In this document: positions 1 to 13,965 of the stretch, piece by piece | Position numbering within the stretch: the first letter of the stretch is position 1 | Layout: each line of letters starts with the position of its first letter | NCBI GenBank assembly: GCA_023374025.1 | Contig: SIJG01000081.1 | Span: 300,031 to 364,030, forward strand | Direction of reading: 5' to 3' | Origin: Heterodera schachtii | Taxonomy: Eukaryota > Nematoda > Chromadorea > Rhabditida > Heteroderidae | DNA: 64,000 bases | Made by a program: the position numbers and the translations under genes | Notes under the pieces: generated by a model | The model's input: the letters and a program-made list of their open reading frames with translations, nothing else | The model's database searches: none | What the model was told of the DNA's origin: nothing

Positions 1-2936
1 CCAAAATAAACGAATTGGAGCGTAACAACAAAGAGGTGCTAACGGTGGAGGGACCAATTCCCCGGAATTAAACCTTAATCACAGTTGGCAGTTCAATGTG
101 AACGCTTCAGCCACGAGAACCTCCAGCACCAATCGGAGGTGCAACGTCAGCTGGCTCGAACGCATGAAATTTCAGAAATTCGCGCTGAGATTGTCCAACT
201 GAACGACCAAATTCAGCAGGGAGAGAATGAAATACAAACGATTGCTATTCGCTCACAGAATCAGGAGAAATTGGTGGAAGAGGTACGTTCATAGTTTGAA
301 ATTTAGCGATTGTTTTTGTGTCTTAAGAAGCGGCCAAGTTGGGAAGAGTCGTGCAAAAACATTCAATTGGCTCGCAATCTCTTCACGGAACTGTTGGTCC
401 GTTACAACAAAGGTAGAAGCGATGCTGGTGCCCTTTATGAATTGCCGCCCGACGCAAAAGCATCACCCTTTGGACACGGCACTTCGAATGCACAACCGAC
501 ACGAACATTCGGCACTTCATTTGATGACGACTTCAAACCCAACCTTTCAACTGCAGTTGATGTGAATGTCCAACAAAAACCTGTAGACAAAACATCAGCA
601 GGTAAATCAATTTGAAAACTTTGATTTGCCCACTATGGCGCTAATCACTAACTCATTACCATTGCCAGCAGTCTTCTAAATCCCTGATTATTTGTAAATA
701 ACTCCCGGATATACCATTTTCATGCAAAAATAAAGAGGCTAATTTTTCTCCTAATTTTGAAAAGGGAATAAAGAGCAAAAATGCCCGCTTTTGTCTCTTT
801 TAATTTATCAAATTATGGCGTATCCTTTCTGTTTAGTTGGTGACATCGAAGTGAAAAATAATGAAATTGTTCAAAATGGCAACCAATTGAGCAAAGAGAG
901 CGTTTCAACTGTACCAAATGAACAGCAGCATGGTCAGGTGACCGGACAAGTGAAGACGGTCAAATACAAAGCGCTCTTCGAATTCAACGCTCGCTCCGGC
1001 GACGAATTGAGCATACAACCGGGCGACTTGATCCTCGTATTCGAGGGACACCAATCCGAGCCGGGTTGGCTTGGTTTGTGTTATGCTTTTTTCGCCGTCG
1101 TCTTTTCAAGTGCTGTTTAAGCTGGCCAAATTCGCGATAAAGTCGGCTGGTTCCCTGCCTCTTTTGCGGAACCCCTTTCCGCCGCTGCTGCTGGCCCATT
1201 ACTGAAGAGGGGCGGCAGTTTGGCCGGCTCTCCTTCCGGCGAACCTTTGGCCATCATTCGCGAGGAGTGTGAGCCGCCGCTGACCGGACAAATTCACCCC
1301 ACGGAACAAAGGCGTGGAAGTGCTTTCGACACCGACTTCACTGCTGGTAAGAATATAGAGCACTAACAATTAGTGAGATAATTCCGGTAATTCCATATTT
1401 AGCATTTACGAAAAGTGTTTCATTCACCGATTCTGCCACAATTGGAAAAGCGGCGGAGGCACTGACCAAAGGCAATTCAATGAGTGCCAGTCCATCAGTT
1501 TCTGCTGCTCTGTACGATCTCCCGCCTGCGGACACAGAAACTGTGGTGAAATTGACAAATACTACTATTCCATCACCGACCACCACTATCGAACCGGTAA
1601 TTATTCTTTTCTTATCTTTGAAAAATTTCCAAATTGCATTTCAGTCATCCGTGCCATTGTACGAATTGCCACCCGACAATGGTAAAATGCCACCATCGAA
1701 AGCGTCAGTTGCTGACAGTGTGGTGTTGTCTGTGGGTGTAGCGTTATATCAGTGGAAAGCGCGCAATGAACAGGAAATGACATTTGGACGAGGCGATGTA
1801 ATCGAAGTGTTGGAGCAAAGCGAAATGAGGTGGAGAGGACGACTTCAGAAAAACAGGTGGGAGAATTTAAATTACACCCATTGATTCGGAAATTGTGGTG
1901 CCATTTGCTTGTCTTCTAATTTAGACAAATCACCGGATGGTTCCCTAAAAGTTACATTAAAATTTCTGCTCCTTCGGAGCAGCAAAAGGATGAAAGCGCA
2001 ACAACGGACATTTATCAGACGGGGCAAAGTGCAGCAAAGAACGGAGGCAAAGCACGCGTGGGTGAAAGTGGAGAATGGTTTATTGTGAGTTATACGGACA
2101 ATAAATGCACTGAAAGCTTAGAATTACCTGAAACCTAATGAGACATGAGTTGACGACAAATTATTATTATTTATTTATTTTTGCAAAAGGCTCTTTACCA
2201 ATTTGATGCTGTCGAGTCAACCGATCTCTCATTGAAACCCGGCGATCGAATTTGGGTGACCGACCAACGTGACCAATGGTGGCGGGGGACTTGCGACGGG
2301 AAAAGCGGGATTTTCCCGGCAAATTATGTACAAAAGGCAGGCGAAATCGCATCATCAACGCAGAGTAAGCTATCTTTATTGTTATCAGCATAGTTAATCC
2401 AAAAAGACATTTATGTCTTAAATAGAAGACTCGAAGATCGACGGGCAAACAATTGGACGAGCAATTGCGAATTTCACTGCGACAGCATCCAATCAAATTT
2501 CACTTGTTATTGGCGATATTGTCAAAATCTACCAGACAACGCCAGGTTCACAAAGAGAGTGGAATTTAATTTGGGCTTTAAAGGGGATGTTTTAGGCGGT
2601 TGGTGGGAAGGCGAAGTTGAGAAAGCAGGCGTCAAACAAATTGGGTGGTTCCCCGGCAATTATGTTCAGGTGTGGAAAACAGCGCAATTCCAATACTTTC
2701 GCTGTAATCACCCGGAATTCCAAATTTAGCTGTTGAATGCATCCGATGAGACGGTAATTGCGGTGGCAGCATTTGATTATACGGCGCAACATGAGGACGA
2801 GTTGACCTTCAAATTGGGCGACATCATCGAAGTGGTGGACCATTCGGACTCTCTTTGGTGGAAGGGCAGGAAGAAGGGACAGCCGGAACAGAGCCCATTA
2901 CTCTTTCCTGCAAATTTCGTTCAATTAAAAAAATAA
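1..2936 (+). CDS. itsn-1: Intersectin-like SH3 scaffold protein, 3' part
   Basis: The 3' part of a multi-SH3 endocytic scaffold; the 5' end lies outside the window. The first exons (about 1-36 and 85-282) encode a charged coiled coil. Five SH3 domains follow, the intersectin number: one over 837-1074/1122 onward (ALFEFNARSGDELSIQPGD), one at 1740-1950, one at 2190-2340 (WWRGTCDGKSGIFPANYV), one split over 2426-2544/2596-2669, and the last at 2745-2933. I read exons at 837-1074, 1122-1346, 1403-1596, 1645-1856, 1925-2084, 2190-2364, 2426-2544, 2596-2669 and 2730-2936. Linkers carry repeated L-Y-x-L-P-P motifs. The protein stops right after the fifth SH3, so it is the short form without DH-PH-C2, as in Caenorhabditis. 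Family role: linking dynamin and EPS15 during clathrin-mediated endocytosis. The identity rests on SH3 count and order plus the coiled coil; the EH domains are not visible. Confidence 0.85.
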
Positions 2937-4181
2937 CTTCTGGATCCATTAAAATCTTTTCACATCAGCCAACTTTGACCAAATTCTTTCTTTCTAATTC
3001 ATAATGGATTTTTTCAATTGACCCGATATTCATAACGCAACTAATAACTTAAAACCAATTTGTAGAAATTTTGTTAATTAACTCATTATTGGTTTACTGT
3101 GTTTTTTTGTGACATATTTTCCCGCAATATACATTGTAATTATTATAAATTAAAGCTATAGAAGATTTACTTGGAGTTAATTCCATTGTTTCAAGGGTGT
3201 GATGGGTGCTGCTACCGCGTGACAAATCACATTTAGGCAATCTTTTCCCCAAATTTCACAATTGTCACATTTTTTCCATTTTAGTTTTGTGGGCATTGGT
3301 CTTTAACCTCTCTCTCTCTCACACCATGAGGTCAAATTTGGTGCAAATAAATTGAAGTAAAAAAATGTGTCCAATGAATATGATAAGAAAAAAAAAATCG
3401 CAGTTTATATGTACATAAAAGAAATTTGTCTTATCTATTTTTATTGCTAAGAAAAATTGCCATCGGAAGGTTGGGGACAATTTACTCTGATGACTGATCA
3501 GTGATCACAGAGAAATACAGTCATAGAGTCTTCAACACATCTAACCAATTCATTTACATAGTTAATTGTTAATTTTGTAAGGGATTATGTAGTCGTACAT
3601 TCAATATTCACTTTGATGCAGATTTGTTGACACATTATTAGTATTTAAGCCATGTTTTGTAGTTTTAAAATCAGTCAACAGAGAAAAGCTCAAACCGTGA
3701 AAACTTCCGTTGACCCACAATTTATAACGCATTGCCATTTACAAATTAACCCTGCCATTTCTATGTTGATTGATAACTTGAATTAAATGAATCATCTCCA
3801 TCATTTTCGTAAAAACAAAAATAAATACGCAGTTGGTGTTTGGTCCAATTTTTAAGAGACAAATTTACTGTTCTTAATCCTCAAAACTTTGAATAGGTAT
3901 ACGTACGAATTCCCAATATTAATTTAATTATGTTTTAGTTTCGTTTTTGTATGGTTCCTTTCTTTTAGTCTTGTGTTCGTTTTCGAAAGTCCCCTTTAGT
4001 CTTATGTTTCTTTCTTAACCTCCCCCCTTCCCTCCCCGCCGGTCCTTCTCACTTTTCCTTTGTCGTCATTATTCGCGTGATGTCTTCTCCTTTTTGTCAC
4101 CACGTGCTTTTTTAATTTATTTTCTTTACAGCTGCTTAGTCTAGGCAACGAATTGTTAAATCAAATAAACAAACGGCTGAA
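2937..4181. other. Intergenic, AT-rich
   Basis: About 1.2 kb between intersectin and glutamate dehydrogenase. It is AT-rich with no supported coding exon. It presumably holds the 3' UTR of the first gene and the promoter of the second. I see no clear element. Confidence 0.6.
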
Positions 4182-6353
4182 ATGCTAATTGCTTATATCC
4201 CCAAACGAATTCATCTCAATTTGAATGTGGTCGGTGCTGCACTTCGTCAGCGTATGCCGTTTTCTGCGGCTGTGCTTGACCCTCACGATCAGCTGAAAGA
4301 TTCAGACAAGCCGATGTCGGAGCAGATGAACCCTTCATTCTTTAAGGTATTCAAATTTTTGGCTATGACCATGCTTTTATTATTCGGTTCCTAAAAAGAT
4401 GGTCGATTACTACTTCGACAAAGGTGCTGCTGTCATTGAGCCGAAATTGGTTGAGAACTTCAAAGCTTCGCATGGGAAATCGAAAGAAGAGAGAGTCAGC
4501 TCCGTCAAAGGGATCCTTGCGGCGATTAAACCCGTCAACAAGGTTTAAACTTGCGGTTGCTCTATGTTAAATTTTTAATAAAGGTTCTTTACGTGACATT
4601 CCCGCTTCGACGCGATGACGGATCTTATGGTCTTAATTTATGATTAATAAAAGCAACAATCTCCTTATTTTCAGAGATGATTGAAGCATGGAGGGCTATG
4701 CACTCAGGTAATATTAAGCGAAAGTTTTCAAATATAAGTCGTTTTAGAGCATCGTACTCCAACAAAGGGAGGGATTCGCTTTTCAATGGATGTGAATGAA
4801 GATGAGGTGAAAGCGCTGTCTGCTCTGATGACCGCCAAATGTGCAGTTGTCGACGTTCCATTCGGTGGAGCAAAGGGAGGAGTGAAAATCGACCCGAAAA
4901 AATACTCCGCTTACGAAGTCGGTTATACTAATCCCTTTACTCTTATGGACTGACATTATTATGTTCAGATTGAGAAAATCACTCGCAGTTTTACCATCGA
5001 GTTAGCGAAAAAGGGATTTCTCGGGCCAGGTGTTGATGTTCCGGCGCCTGATATGGGAACGGGAGAACGAGAAATGGCTTGGTAGCGGACTTTTCATTTT
5101 TGGATATTTTTATAATTTTAGGATTGCTGATACGTATGCTCAAACTGTGGGACACACTGACAAGGACGCATCGGCTTGTGTCACGGGAAAGCCTATTGTT
5201 GCTGGCGGTATTCATGGACGTGTTTCGGCAACGGGTCGTGGACTCTGGAAGGGCTTGGCTGTTTTCATCAATGATGAAAAGTTCATGACTAAACTTGGCC
5301 TTACGACTGGCTTCAAGGGGAAGAAGTTCATCGTCCAAGGATTCGGTTTGTTTTCTGGGGTCAAGAAAACAAATATGCGAAGCAAATATTAATATTTGCT
5401 ACAGGTAACGTCGGCTTGCACTCCCACCGTTATTTGCACAGAGATGGTGCAATTTGCATCGGAGTACAGGAATATGACTGCGCAATTTACAACCCGAATG
5501 GAATCCATCCCAAAGTATAGTTTACTTCTAAAAAATCTTTAACTTTTTAATTTTCTAAGGAGCTTGAGGATTGGAAAATCGCAAATGGTTCAATTCGCGG
5601 CTTTCCTGGAGCCAAGGCTTTCGAGCCGTTCACCGACTTGATTTTCGAGAAGTGCGACATCCTTGTCCCGGCCGCTTGTGAGAAAGCTATTCACCTGGGG
5701 AATGCACATCGTATTCAAGCTAAGGTTTGTCGATTCGATTTGGGATTTTATTTTTAAAGCCTGTGTCTAAGGTCATTGCTGAGGCGGCCAACGGACCGAC
5801 AACTCCGGCTGCTGATGCAGTTTTGATGAACAGAGGCGACTGTCTTATTGTGCCCGACATGTTTATCAACAGCGGAGGTGTTACTGTGTCGTACTTCGAG
5901 TGGCTTAAGAATCTCAACCATGTCTCTTTTGGACGTCTGACTTTCAAATATGAGCGTGACTCCAACTACCATCTCTTGGGTTGGTTGCTCAAAATACATT
6001 TTGTACTAGTAGTATTTCTTTGTCTGCTGTTTAAGAGTCGGTGCAGAAATCACTCGAGCGCACCTTCGACCGTGCCGTTCCGGTGGATCCCAGCGAGGAG
6101 TTCCAATTGCGCATTGCCGGTGCCAGCGAGAAGGACATTGTCCATTCTGTAGGAGAATTATGGCTTCACTCACTAAGTTCATCAATCTAAACTAATTTCA
6201 GGGCCTTGAGTACACGATGAACCGTTCGGCCAAGCAAATCATTGCCACCACGAACAAATACAACTTGGGCTTGGACTTGCGTACTGCTGCCTATGCCAAC
6301 GCCATCGAAAAGATTTACCAAACCTATGAGACGTCTGGTTTTACCTTCGCTTA
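4182..6353 (+). CDS. gdh-1: Glutamate dehydrogenase, mitochondrial
   Basis: Interconverts glutamate with 2-oxoglutarate and ammonium using NAD(P)(H) in the mitochondrial matrix. The ATG at 4182 opens a basic, hydrophobic leader ([20 protein letters not shown]) suited to a mitochondrial transit peptide. Conserved blocks appear in order across about eight exons: the substrate-binding K-G-G-I-R-F segment near 4765, the catalytic-lysine block [13 protein letters not shown] at about 4860-4895, [12 protein letters not shown] at about 5044-5078, the nucleotide-binding GFGNVGLHS split by the intron ending near 5405, and the C-terminal antenna region after 5900. The last exon ends at TAA 6351-6353. 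Introns are short with standard borders. No frameshift is seen and the assembled length fits an animal GDH of a little over 500 residues. Confidence 0.95.
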
Positions 6354-6639
6354 ATCGATTTTTCGACGCATTCGTAATGTAGTTAATTCTCGGGTTTTTG
6401 AACGCGTATCATTTAGTGTTTGTCAGATCACAGTTCTATTGTATTCAATTTTATCCGACAAACCTCATTCCCATAATTTGTTTGTCTTAATCATCGTTAA
6501 TTTTTTCGATTTGTCTCCCGTTTTTGTCTGTGAACTTTTTCCCCATCTACGAGTACAAATAGTGATAAAAAATTAAAACCAAAATGAGAGATGAACCAAT
6601 TGGTGTAGATTATTAATAACTTCGTGACTTTTTTTCTCA

Positions 6640-6790
6640 ACAGCATACCGATCGAAAAAGGGGGAACAAAGCACAGTATACCACTTTTACCCCAAAAATC
6701 CATTCTTGAAAAAAAAAATTTTTTTTTGTTCGAGTTAGGGTCCGGGTTTCGGAATTGGTCAAACCCAAGTTCAGACCCATAATCAGTACC
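6640..6790. repeat. Fragment of a dispersed foldback family
   Basis: Contains the phrase GTCCGGGTTTCGGAATTGG plus the flanking poly-A/poly-T, matching one arm of the full element at 7829-8292. Only one arm is present. The rest of the 6354-7220 interval has no supported gene. Confidence 0.55.
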
Positions 6791-7220
6791 TTCGAATTAA
6801 AAAAAAAATTAAATTAGGAACACCCATTCTTCAGGATTTGCCGGTTTCTGCAAAAATAAAAGCTTACTAAAATCAGCAATAAACTTATTTTCTGTCCATT
6901 TTATTTTTTAGACGAAGTTTAATATATTAATGTCGTGGAGCGGGCTCGAATCTCAATCCCTCTACTATCTTACAAAAACCAATATGCCAAAGCCCAAAAT
7001 TAAGTAGATGTGTACTATAATTGACTATAAAGGGGAGGGGAGAGGACATGAGACGCTTGAAAATTTATCCTTAATTACATCTGTGCAAATTTCGTCAGCC
7101 GGGATTAAATAGAACTGTGCCTTCTCCAATATGAATCACTAGAAAGGAAAGGTCACAAATAATATAAAAGTGCACAGGTGAGGGAAGCGCTCCTCCACTC
7201 GGTTTGCCTTCACAATCCGT

Positions 7221-9418
7221 TTATTTCTGCTCTTCCTCGGCCTTCTTAACTTCTGTGTCCGGATTAAACACCTCCAAAATGGCTCGGCCTTCAACCTCGG
7301 ACATGCTCAATTGCTTCAACACCTTAAAATTTCATTTATTTAGGGGGGCGTTTAATCCATTCAGCGACTTGTGATGCCTGGTCCACCGGATAAACGCGAT
7401 AATTGGGGGCATTGAGCTGTCCCTCTGAAAGCAATGTGACCAGGTTCTTCAGTTGCTCAATGGAACCACGCGTAACGCCCATAATGGCCAGACGGTTTTT
7501 GGCCACTAATTTGATTGGCAGCTGAACGTCCAAACCGGAGATACCGCCAACGAAAAGGACACCACCCTTAAGCAAAGGGACGAAATTAAATTTAATTTGA
7601 AGGCGTTCTAAACAATCATTTTTGTTTGCCATACAAACTTCAGAAAGGCACTTGAGTGAGCGGGCGACTGTACGAGGGGAAGTGACGAAATCGAACACAA
7701 TGTGAAGGCCATTGGTAGCGACGTCTTTGGTCCGCATGATTAAATATTCCTCAAACTCTGAAACAATGTCCAAATTTGTAACGCATTATTTTGACAAAAT
7801 GAAATAGCACGGACCACACTTTAGTAGTAATTTTGGTACTTGTACAGTTTACACCCCATAGAAAAAAATTTTTTATTTTTCAAAAGCCATGAAAATATGT
7901 TTCCAGTGGTATTTGGGGTCGCTGATCATGAATCCAGCATCCATTTCGACCAATTCGGGACCCCCCCCCCCCCGAACTCGAACAAAAAGTCAAAATTCAA
8001 ATTTTCGAACTTCATATTTTTGGTTCAAACTTTGTTTGAATACACGGAAACTAGGTAGAAAGTCACCATTGGTTCAATAAAAGATCATTTAAACTATTTT
8101 TAGAACAAAAATATGAAATTTGAAAAATTAAGTTTTCTACTTTTTGTTCGATTTTGGGTCCGGGTTTCGGAATTGGCCGAAATGGATGTCATATTCGTGA
8201 TCAGCGACCCCGAATACCCCTGGAAACATGTTTTTGTCACTAAAAATATAAAAAAATTTCTATGGGGTGTAAACTGTATAAGTACCGTAATTTTTTAAGC
8301 TAATTATTCTTAAAAAGCACAGAAAATTATTAATGGGGTTAAAAAAAACCAATCCGGTTGCATAAAGGGAATTGTTGCATGGAAAAACCAAAGTAAAAAG
8401 TTAATGGTATTTTGAGATTTAACCTAAAGTGGTAAACGGCCCGAAGTTGACCTGAATCGTCCCAATGCACCACAAAGTCTGCTCCATTACGTTCTGCCAG
8501 GCAAAGTCTCTCCTCCTTAGAGTCAGCAACAATCAGTTTGATTCGGTTCTCCTGACCCGCGGTAAGAAAATGTTTGGCCAATGTCAGAATCCAAAGTCCA
8601 AGTCCACCAGCGCCAACAATTAAAATGTTGCAACATCCTTTTGTGCTGGCGATGGCCTCAACGACAGGACGGGCCTAAAAGGGGGAGGACACTGAAAGAA
8701 AGTCGGAGGGAAGCAAAGGCACATGGACAATCGCAGAGAGTGCCCAAGTTGCGCCGGCCGGAAGAATCGACGCGACATGCATTGACAAAGTGTCGGGAAT
8801 CTTGACAAGAAGCGACAAATTTGGCACTGCCACAAAGTCAGCATAGCCATTTTGGCACATCTGAATGAGCAACAATTGTTAATGAATAAATTGCACTTAA
8901 GAGAAGTACCTCTTCAGTGGGCCATACAATGACTTTGTCGCCGACTTTCAAATTGTACTCAACCGGAGTTGCATTGGGCCCAAACTCATCGATCACTCCG
9001 GAAACTTCGTAGCCTGCATTTAAAGATGAATACTTAATATGAATGGAGGCATAACATTCAATTAAATTAACCTGGAAAAAGGCTGGTGTCCTTAACGCCG
9101 TGAGTTATACGTGCCTTAAAATTTTCTGTTGTTTAAATGCCCTCACGACAAAAATTTTTCTTTTAATTTACAACTACAAATCACTTGTTTCGTGTTACTG
9201 ATTTCTTTGTCAGTTAGACAAACTCCGGCATAGCAAACCTAAAAACAAGTGGATAAACCAATAAATAATTCTTAAAATGAAATTACTTTGACTCTTGCAC
9301 CATTTAACGGCACATCGGGGACTTCATCTTCCTCAAAAAAGTGCACTTCCTTCAGGTCCTTAGGTGAACCAAGTGAAATCCGACGGTTTTTGACACCGCC
9401 ATTCTGTGACTGAGCCAT
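7221..9418 (-). CDS. Medium-chain dehydrogenase/reductase (alcohol dehydrogenase-like)
   Basis: NAD(P)-dependent oxidoreductase of the MDR superfamily, in several exons. It starts at ATG 9418-9416 ([15 protein letters not shown]) and ends at the stop at 7223-7221. It keeps the N-terminal YAGVCLTD block near 9205-9225, which carries the usual catalytic-zinc cysteine, and [12 protein letters not shown] near 8985-9015. The Rossmann nucleotide-binding segment is GAGGLGLW (about 8595-8620), followed by [11 protein letters not shown]. Two features are odd: the usual G-H-E of the zinc site reads GYE, and the four-cysteine structural zinc lobe expected between VGDKVIVW and the next domain is absent. 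It may therefore be a zinc-deficient member. One intron holds the foldback element at 7829-8292. The last intron border near 7345 lacks a GT donor and may be GC-AG. The substrate cannot be named. Confidence 0.8.
7829..8292. mobile_element. Foldback (MITE-like) element, family A, in an intron
   Basis: Long terminal inverted repeats: the left arm GGTACTTGTACAGTTTACAC (from 7835) pairs with GTGTAAACTGTATAAGTACC ending at 8286. Pairing continues inward through CCCCATAGAAA and the GGTCGCTGATCATGAATCC / TGATCAGCGACCCC blocks. The centre holds a poly-C tract and another inverted pair around GAACTCGAACAAAAAG / CTTTTTGTTCGATTTTGG. No coding capacity is seen. It lies inside an intron of the dehydrogenase gene. 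Partial relatives occur near 6.7, 10.1, 41.0, 52.8 and 62.2 kb. Confidence 0.85.
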
Positions 9419-9949
9419 TGAATAAGACGAAAATTTATTTATTTCTGTTAAAAAAGAACCTAAATTACTTTTAATGTCCACGCCGGAGAATAAAAATTAT
9501 ATGTAATTCATTAATATTGGATTGCTCAATGTTGGGAAACCATTTCTGGACAGTGGCCACAATTAGAAAATTTGACAAGCAAGCGGTGCAGAAAAAGAAG
9601 CGATGAAATAACAACGAACGAAATGAAAAACAAAATAAACAAAATCAGCAATATGTAAAAGGAATGGGGACAGCAAAAAAGAAATGGGATTATTGTCGGA
9701 CACGATGAATCCCCCATATTTTCAATTAAACGGATAATTATTGATGAAAATTTCTGTTCTGTTCTGTTGAATAAGTTATCAGTTATCACTTTCATATTAA
9801 GTAAAGTCATCAACTGATTGCACTGCATTAATTAGGTAGGCAGTTTATTTGGTATGTATTAGTCATTTCATTGGAACTATTTTTAATGACAATTGAATAG
9901 CGACAATAAATAAGAAATACATAATCTAAACAAATTTCAGCATTGACCG

Positions 9950-10195
9950 ACAATTTTTTATAAATTTATTTCCTCGAACCCACTTTAAGAGAAACGGCAA
10001 TGAGACCACCGAATGTGAGTTGACTAAATGGTAATACCTAGTAAGATATCCCCCCATATTGAATTTTCGACTCTGTTCGAGTTCGGGTCTGGGTTTCGGA
10101 ATGGATATCTTTCTGATCAAAGACCCCGTGGAAACATTTTTCATGACACTTGAAAACTAAAAAATATTTTCAAGAAAAGGGGTAGCAAACCTTAG
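9950..10195. repeat. Partial copy of foldback family A
   Basis: Carries GTTCGAGTTCGGGTCTGGGT, then GATCAAAGACCCCGTGGAAAC, the arm sequence of the 7829-8292 element with substitutions. It sits just upstream of the TSG101 gene in an otherwise gene-free stretch (9419-10279). Confidence 0.55.
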
Positions 10196-10279
10196 TATTA
10201 CCGATAAACAAATAATACTTTATTAATAAAAAGTTTTCAGTTTGATCATGACCTCACTTCTTTGATTAGACGTGCAAAA

Positions 10280-11706
10280 ATGAAATTTGAGTCTCGCGCG
10301 AAAGAGGACTTACTGAATGCACTGAACAATTTCACTGACCTTCAACCGGACGTTGTGAATTTTACTTTTCCAGACGGAGTGCCCAAATGGTGCCTTTCTT
10401 TTTCGGGTACTATTCCCATTCAATACAAGGTAAGTGTTCCAATTAATTTTTTCTTATGGAATGACACCCTAAGGGCGCTCGATACAACATTCCCGTGGCA
10501 CTTTACTTTTTGGAAAGCCATCCAAACGTGGGCCCTTTCTGTTACGTGAAGCCGACTTCATGTATGCGAATTCGGCCATCTAAAGTTGTGGACGATTCTG
10601 GTCGTATTTATTTGCCATATCTTACGGAATGGCGATATCCAAACCATGACACTACCGGATTGCTTCAGGTTTCAATGTTTCTCAAGTTCAATCGTTTGAA
10701 TTCCCCTTTTCAGGTTATCACGATTGAATTCCAAGAGAAATGTCCGGTATATTCTGTGAGCAACAATTCTAAAAACACGGGTCATTCAAATAATCCATAT
10801 CCAAACTCGGGATCCATGACGAACTTGCCCTACCCAACCTCGGCCCTTCCCTACCCAACCGCCGATCCGCCCTCGCACGTAATGCCACAGCCATCCTCCT
10901 ACACTCCGATGCCGCAACCGGGTGTTTTAAGAGTTAACCAGCAGATGGATATCTTTGTTTCATTGTATCGGTACAGGAAATTATCAGGCTCCATATCCAA
11001 ATTCATACCCATCGGATCCCATTTCTTACCCAACTCCTGCCACAAATGTGACGCCACAATCCGATGGAGTGTATCCCTATGGAACCGGGACTATCCAACC
11101 AACCCACATTCGTGCCAGTTTGCTTAGTGCGGTCGAGGATCGAATTCGACAACGACTTCGAGACAAAATTGGTCAGTTTTGTCTGTAAATTTGCATTTGG
11201 ACTGTCTTATCCCCTATTTTAGGCACTCCGTTTGCTGAGTTGCAATCCATCGATGTGAACCTGCAAGAATTGCGTGTAGGGAAACAAAACTTGCGCGATA
11301 TGCTCGACAACATTGCCAGAGACCAACGCGAATTGGAGCGGGTTTTAGACATTTATACGGTGCATTTAAATTAGTTTTTTATTTGTTGTCGTTGTTTCAG
11401 GATAAAAAGAAAGAGCTCGAAAGTGCGTTGAAAGTGGTCGATTCAAATGGCACTACGGACAACGGAGTTGCATTTAACGAGGAACAGGCGATCGATGCAC
11501 AAACGCCGGTCCATCGACAAATACTCAAATGCCATGTGCAAGACAGTGCCATTGACGACACCATTTACCACTTGGGCCAGGCTTTGCACCAAGGGGCCGT
11601 CAATTTGCAGACCTATCTGAAATATGTTCGCCAGCTGTCCAAACAACAGTTCCAACATCGTCTGTTGATGTACAAATGCCGGGACAGATCGCGTTTGACT
11701 ATTTAG
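10280..11706 (+). CDS. tsg-101: ESCRT-I subunit TSG101
   Basis: Ubiquitin-binding ESCRT-I subunit for endosomal sorting. Exons read: 10280-10429, 10474-10668, 10714 to about 10921, about 10979-11172, then two more, with the stop at 11704-11706. The UEV domain is clear: GTIPIQYKG, YNIPVALYFLESHP, CYVKPTSCMRIRPSK, then GRIYLPYLTEWRYP. A Pro/Tyr-rich linker with repeated P-Y-P-T/N motifs follows (about 10795-11050), then a coiled coil (LRDMLDNIARDQRELERVL) and the C-terminal steadiness box (HRQILKCHVQDSAIDDTIYH). The catalytic Cys of E2 enzymes is absent, as expected for a UEV. The chosen ATG makes the first helix about ten residues short. A TTAG immediately upstream could be an acceptor, so a small 5' exon may be missing. 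Confidence 0.93.
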
Positions 11707-12213
11707 TGGAAATACAAAAAAATGTGTACACTCCTCACTTGACCATCATTGCTTACGCATATATGCAAATTGAACGCATTCTTTTTCTGTTTATTCGGTA
11801 GAGGGAAAATAACGAAACTCATTTTAAGCTGTAAATATTGATGGGTTATTCGGATTAATAATTATTTGAGTATGAAAATGTTAAGTACGGTAATGGTTAG
11901 AGCCCGGACATAAACTGAACTTTCCTTCGTCCTAAGGTTCTTGTTTTGCCCGGGCTTAAATTTATTTCTTAGCCATTATTAGAGGAATTCGTTCGTTTAT
12001 TAAATTTTTAAACCCCCTTGATGAAACTTCGTCCTTTTCATTGTGTTTGCTTGATCAATAAAATGAAATTTGCTATATAAAATGCACATTTAATTTGCTT
12101 TTATCTCGCGTTTATTTTTCGCTCAATCCTTTATTGGATTTATATTTACGTCTTTCAAATTCAATATTTTTAAGGCTAATTGGCCATTTGTTGTATTTTG
12201 GACAGTTTTTTGA

Positions 12214-13965
<1,752 letters not shown>

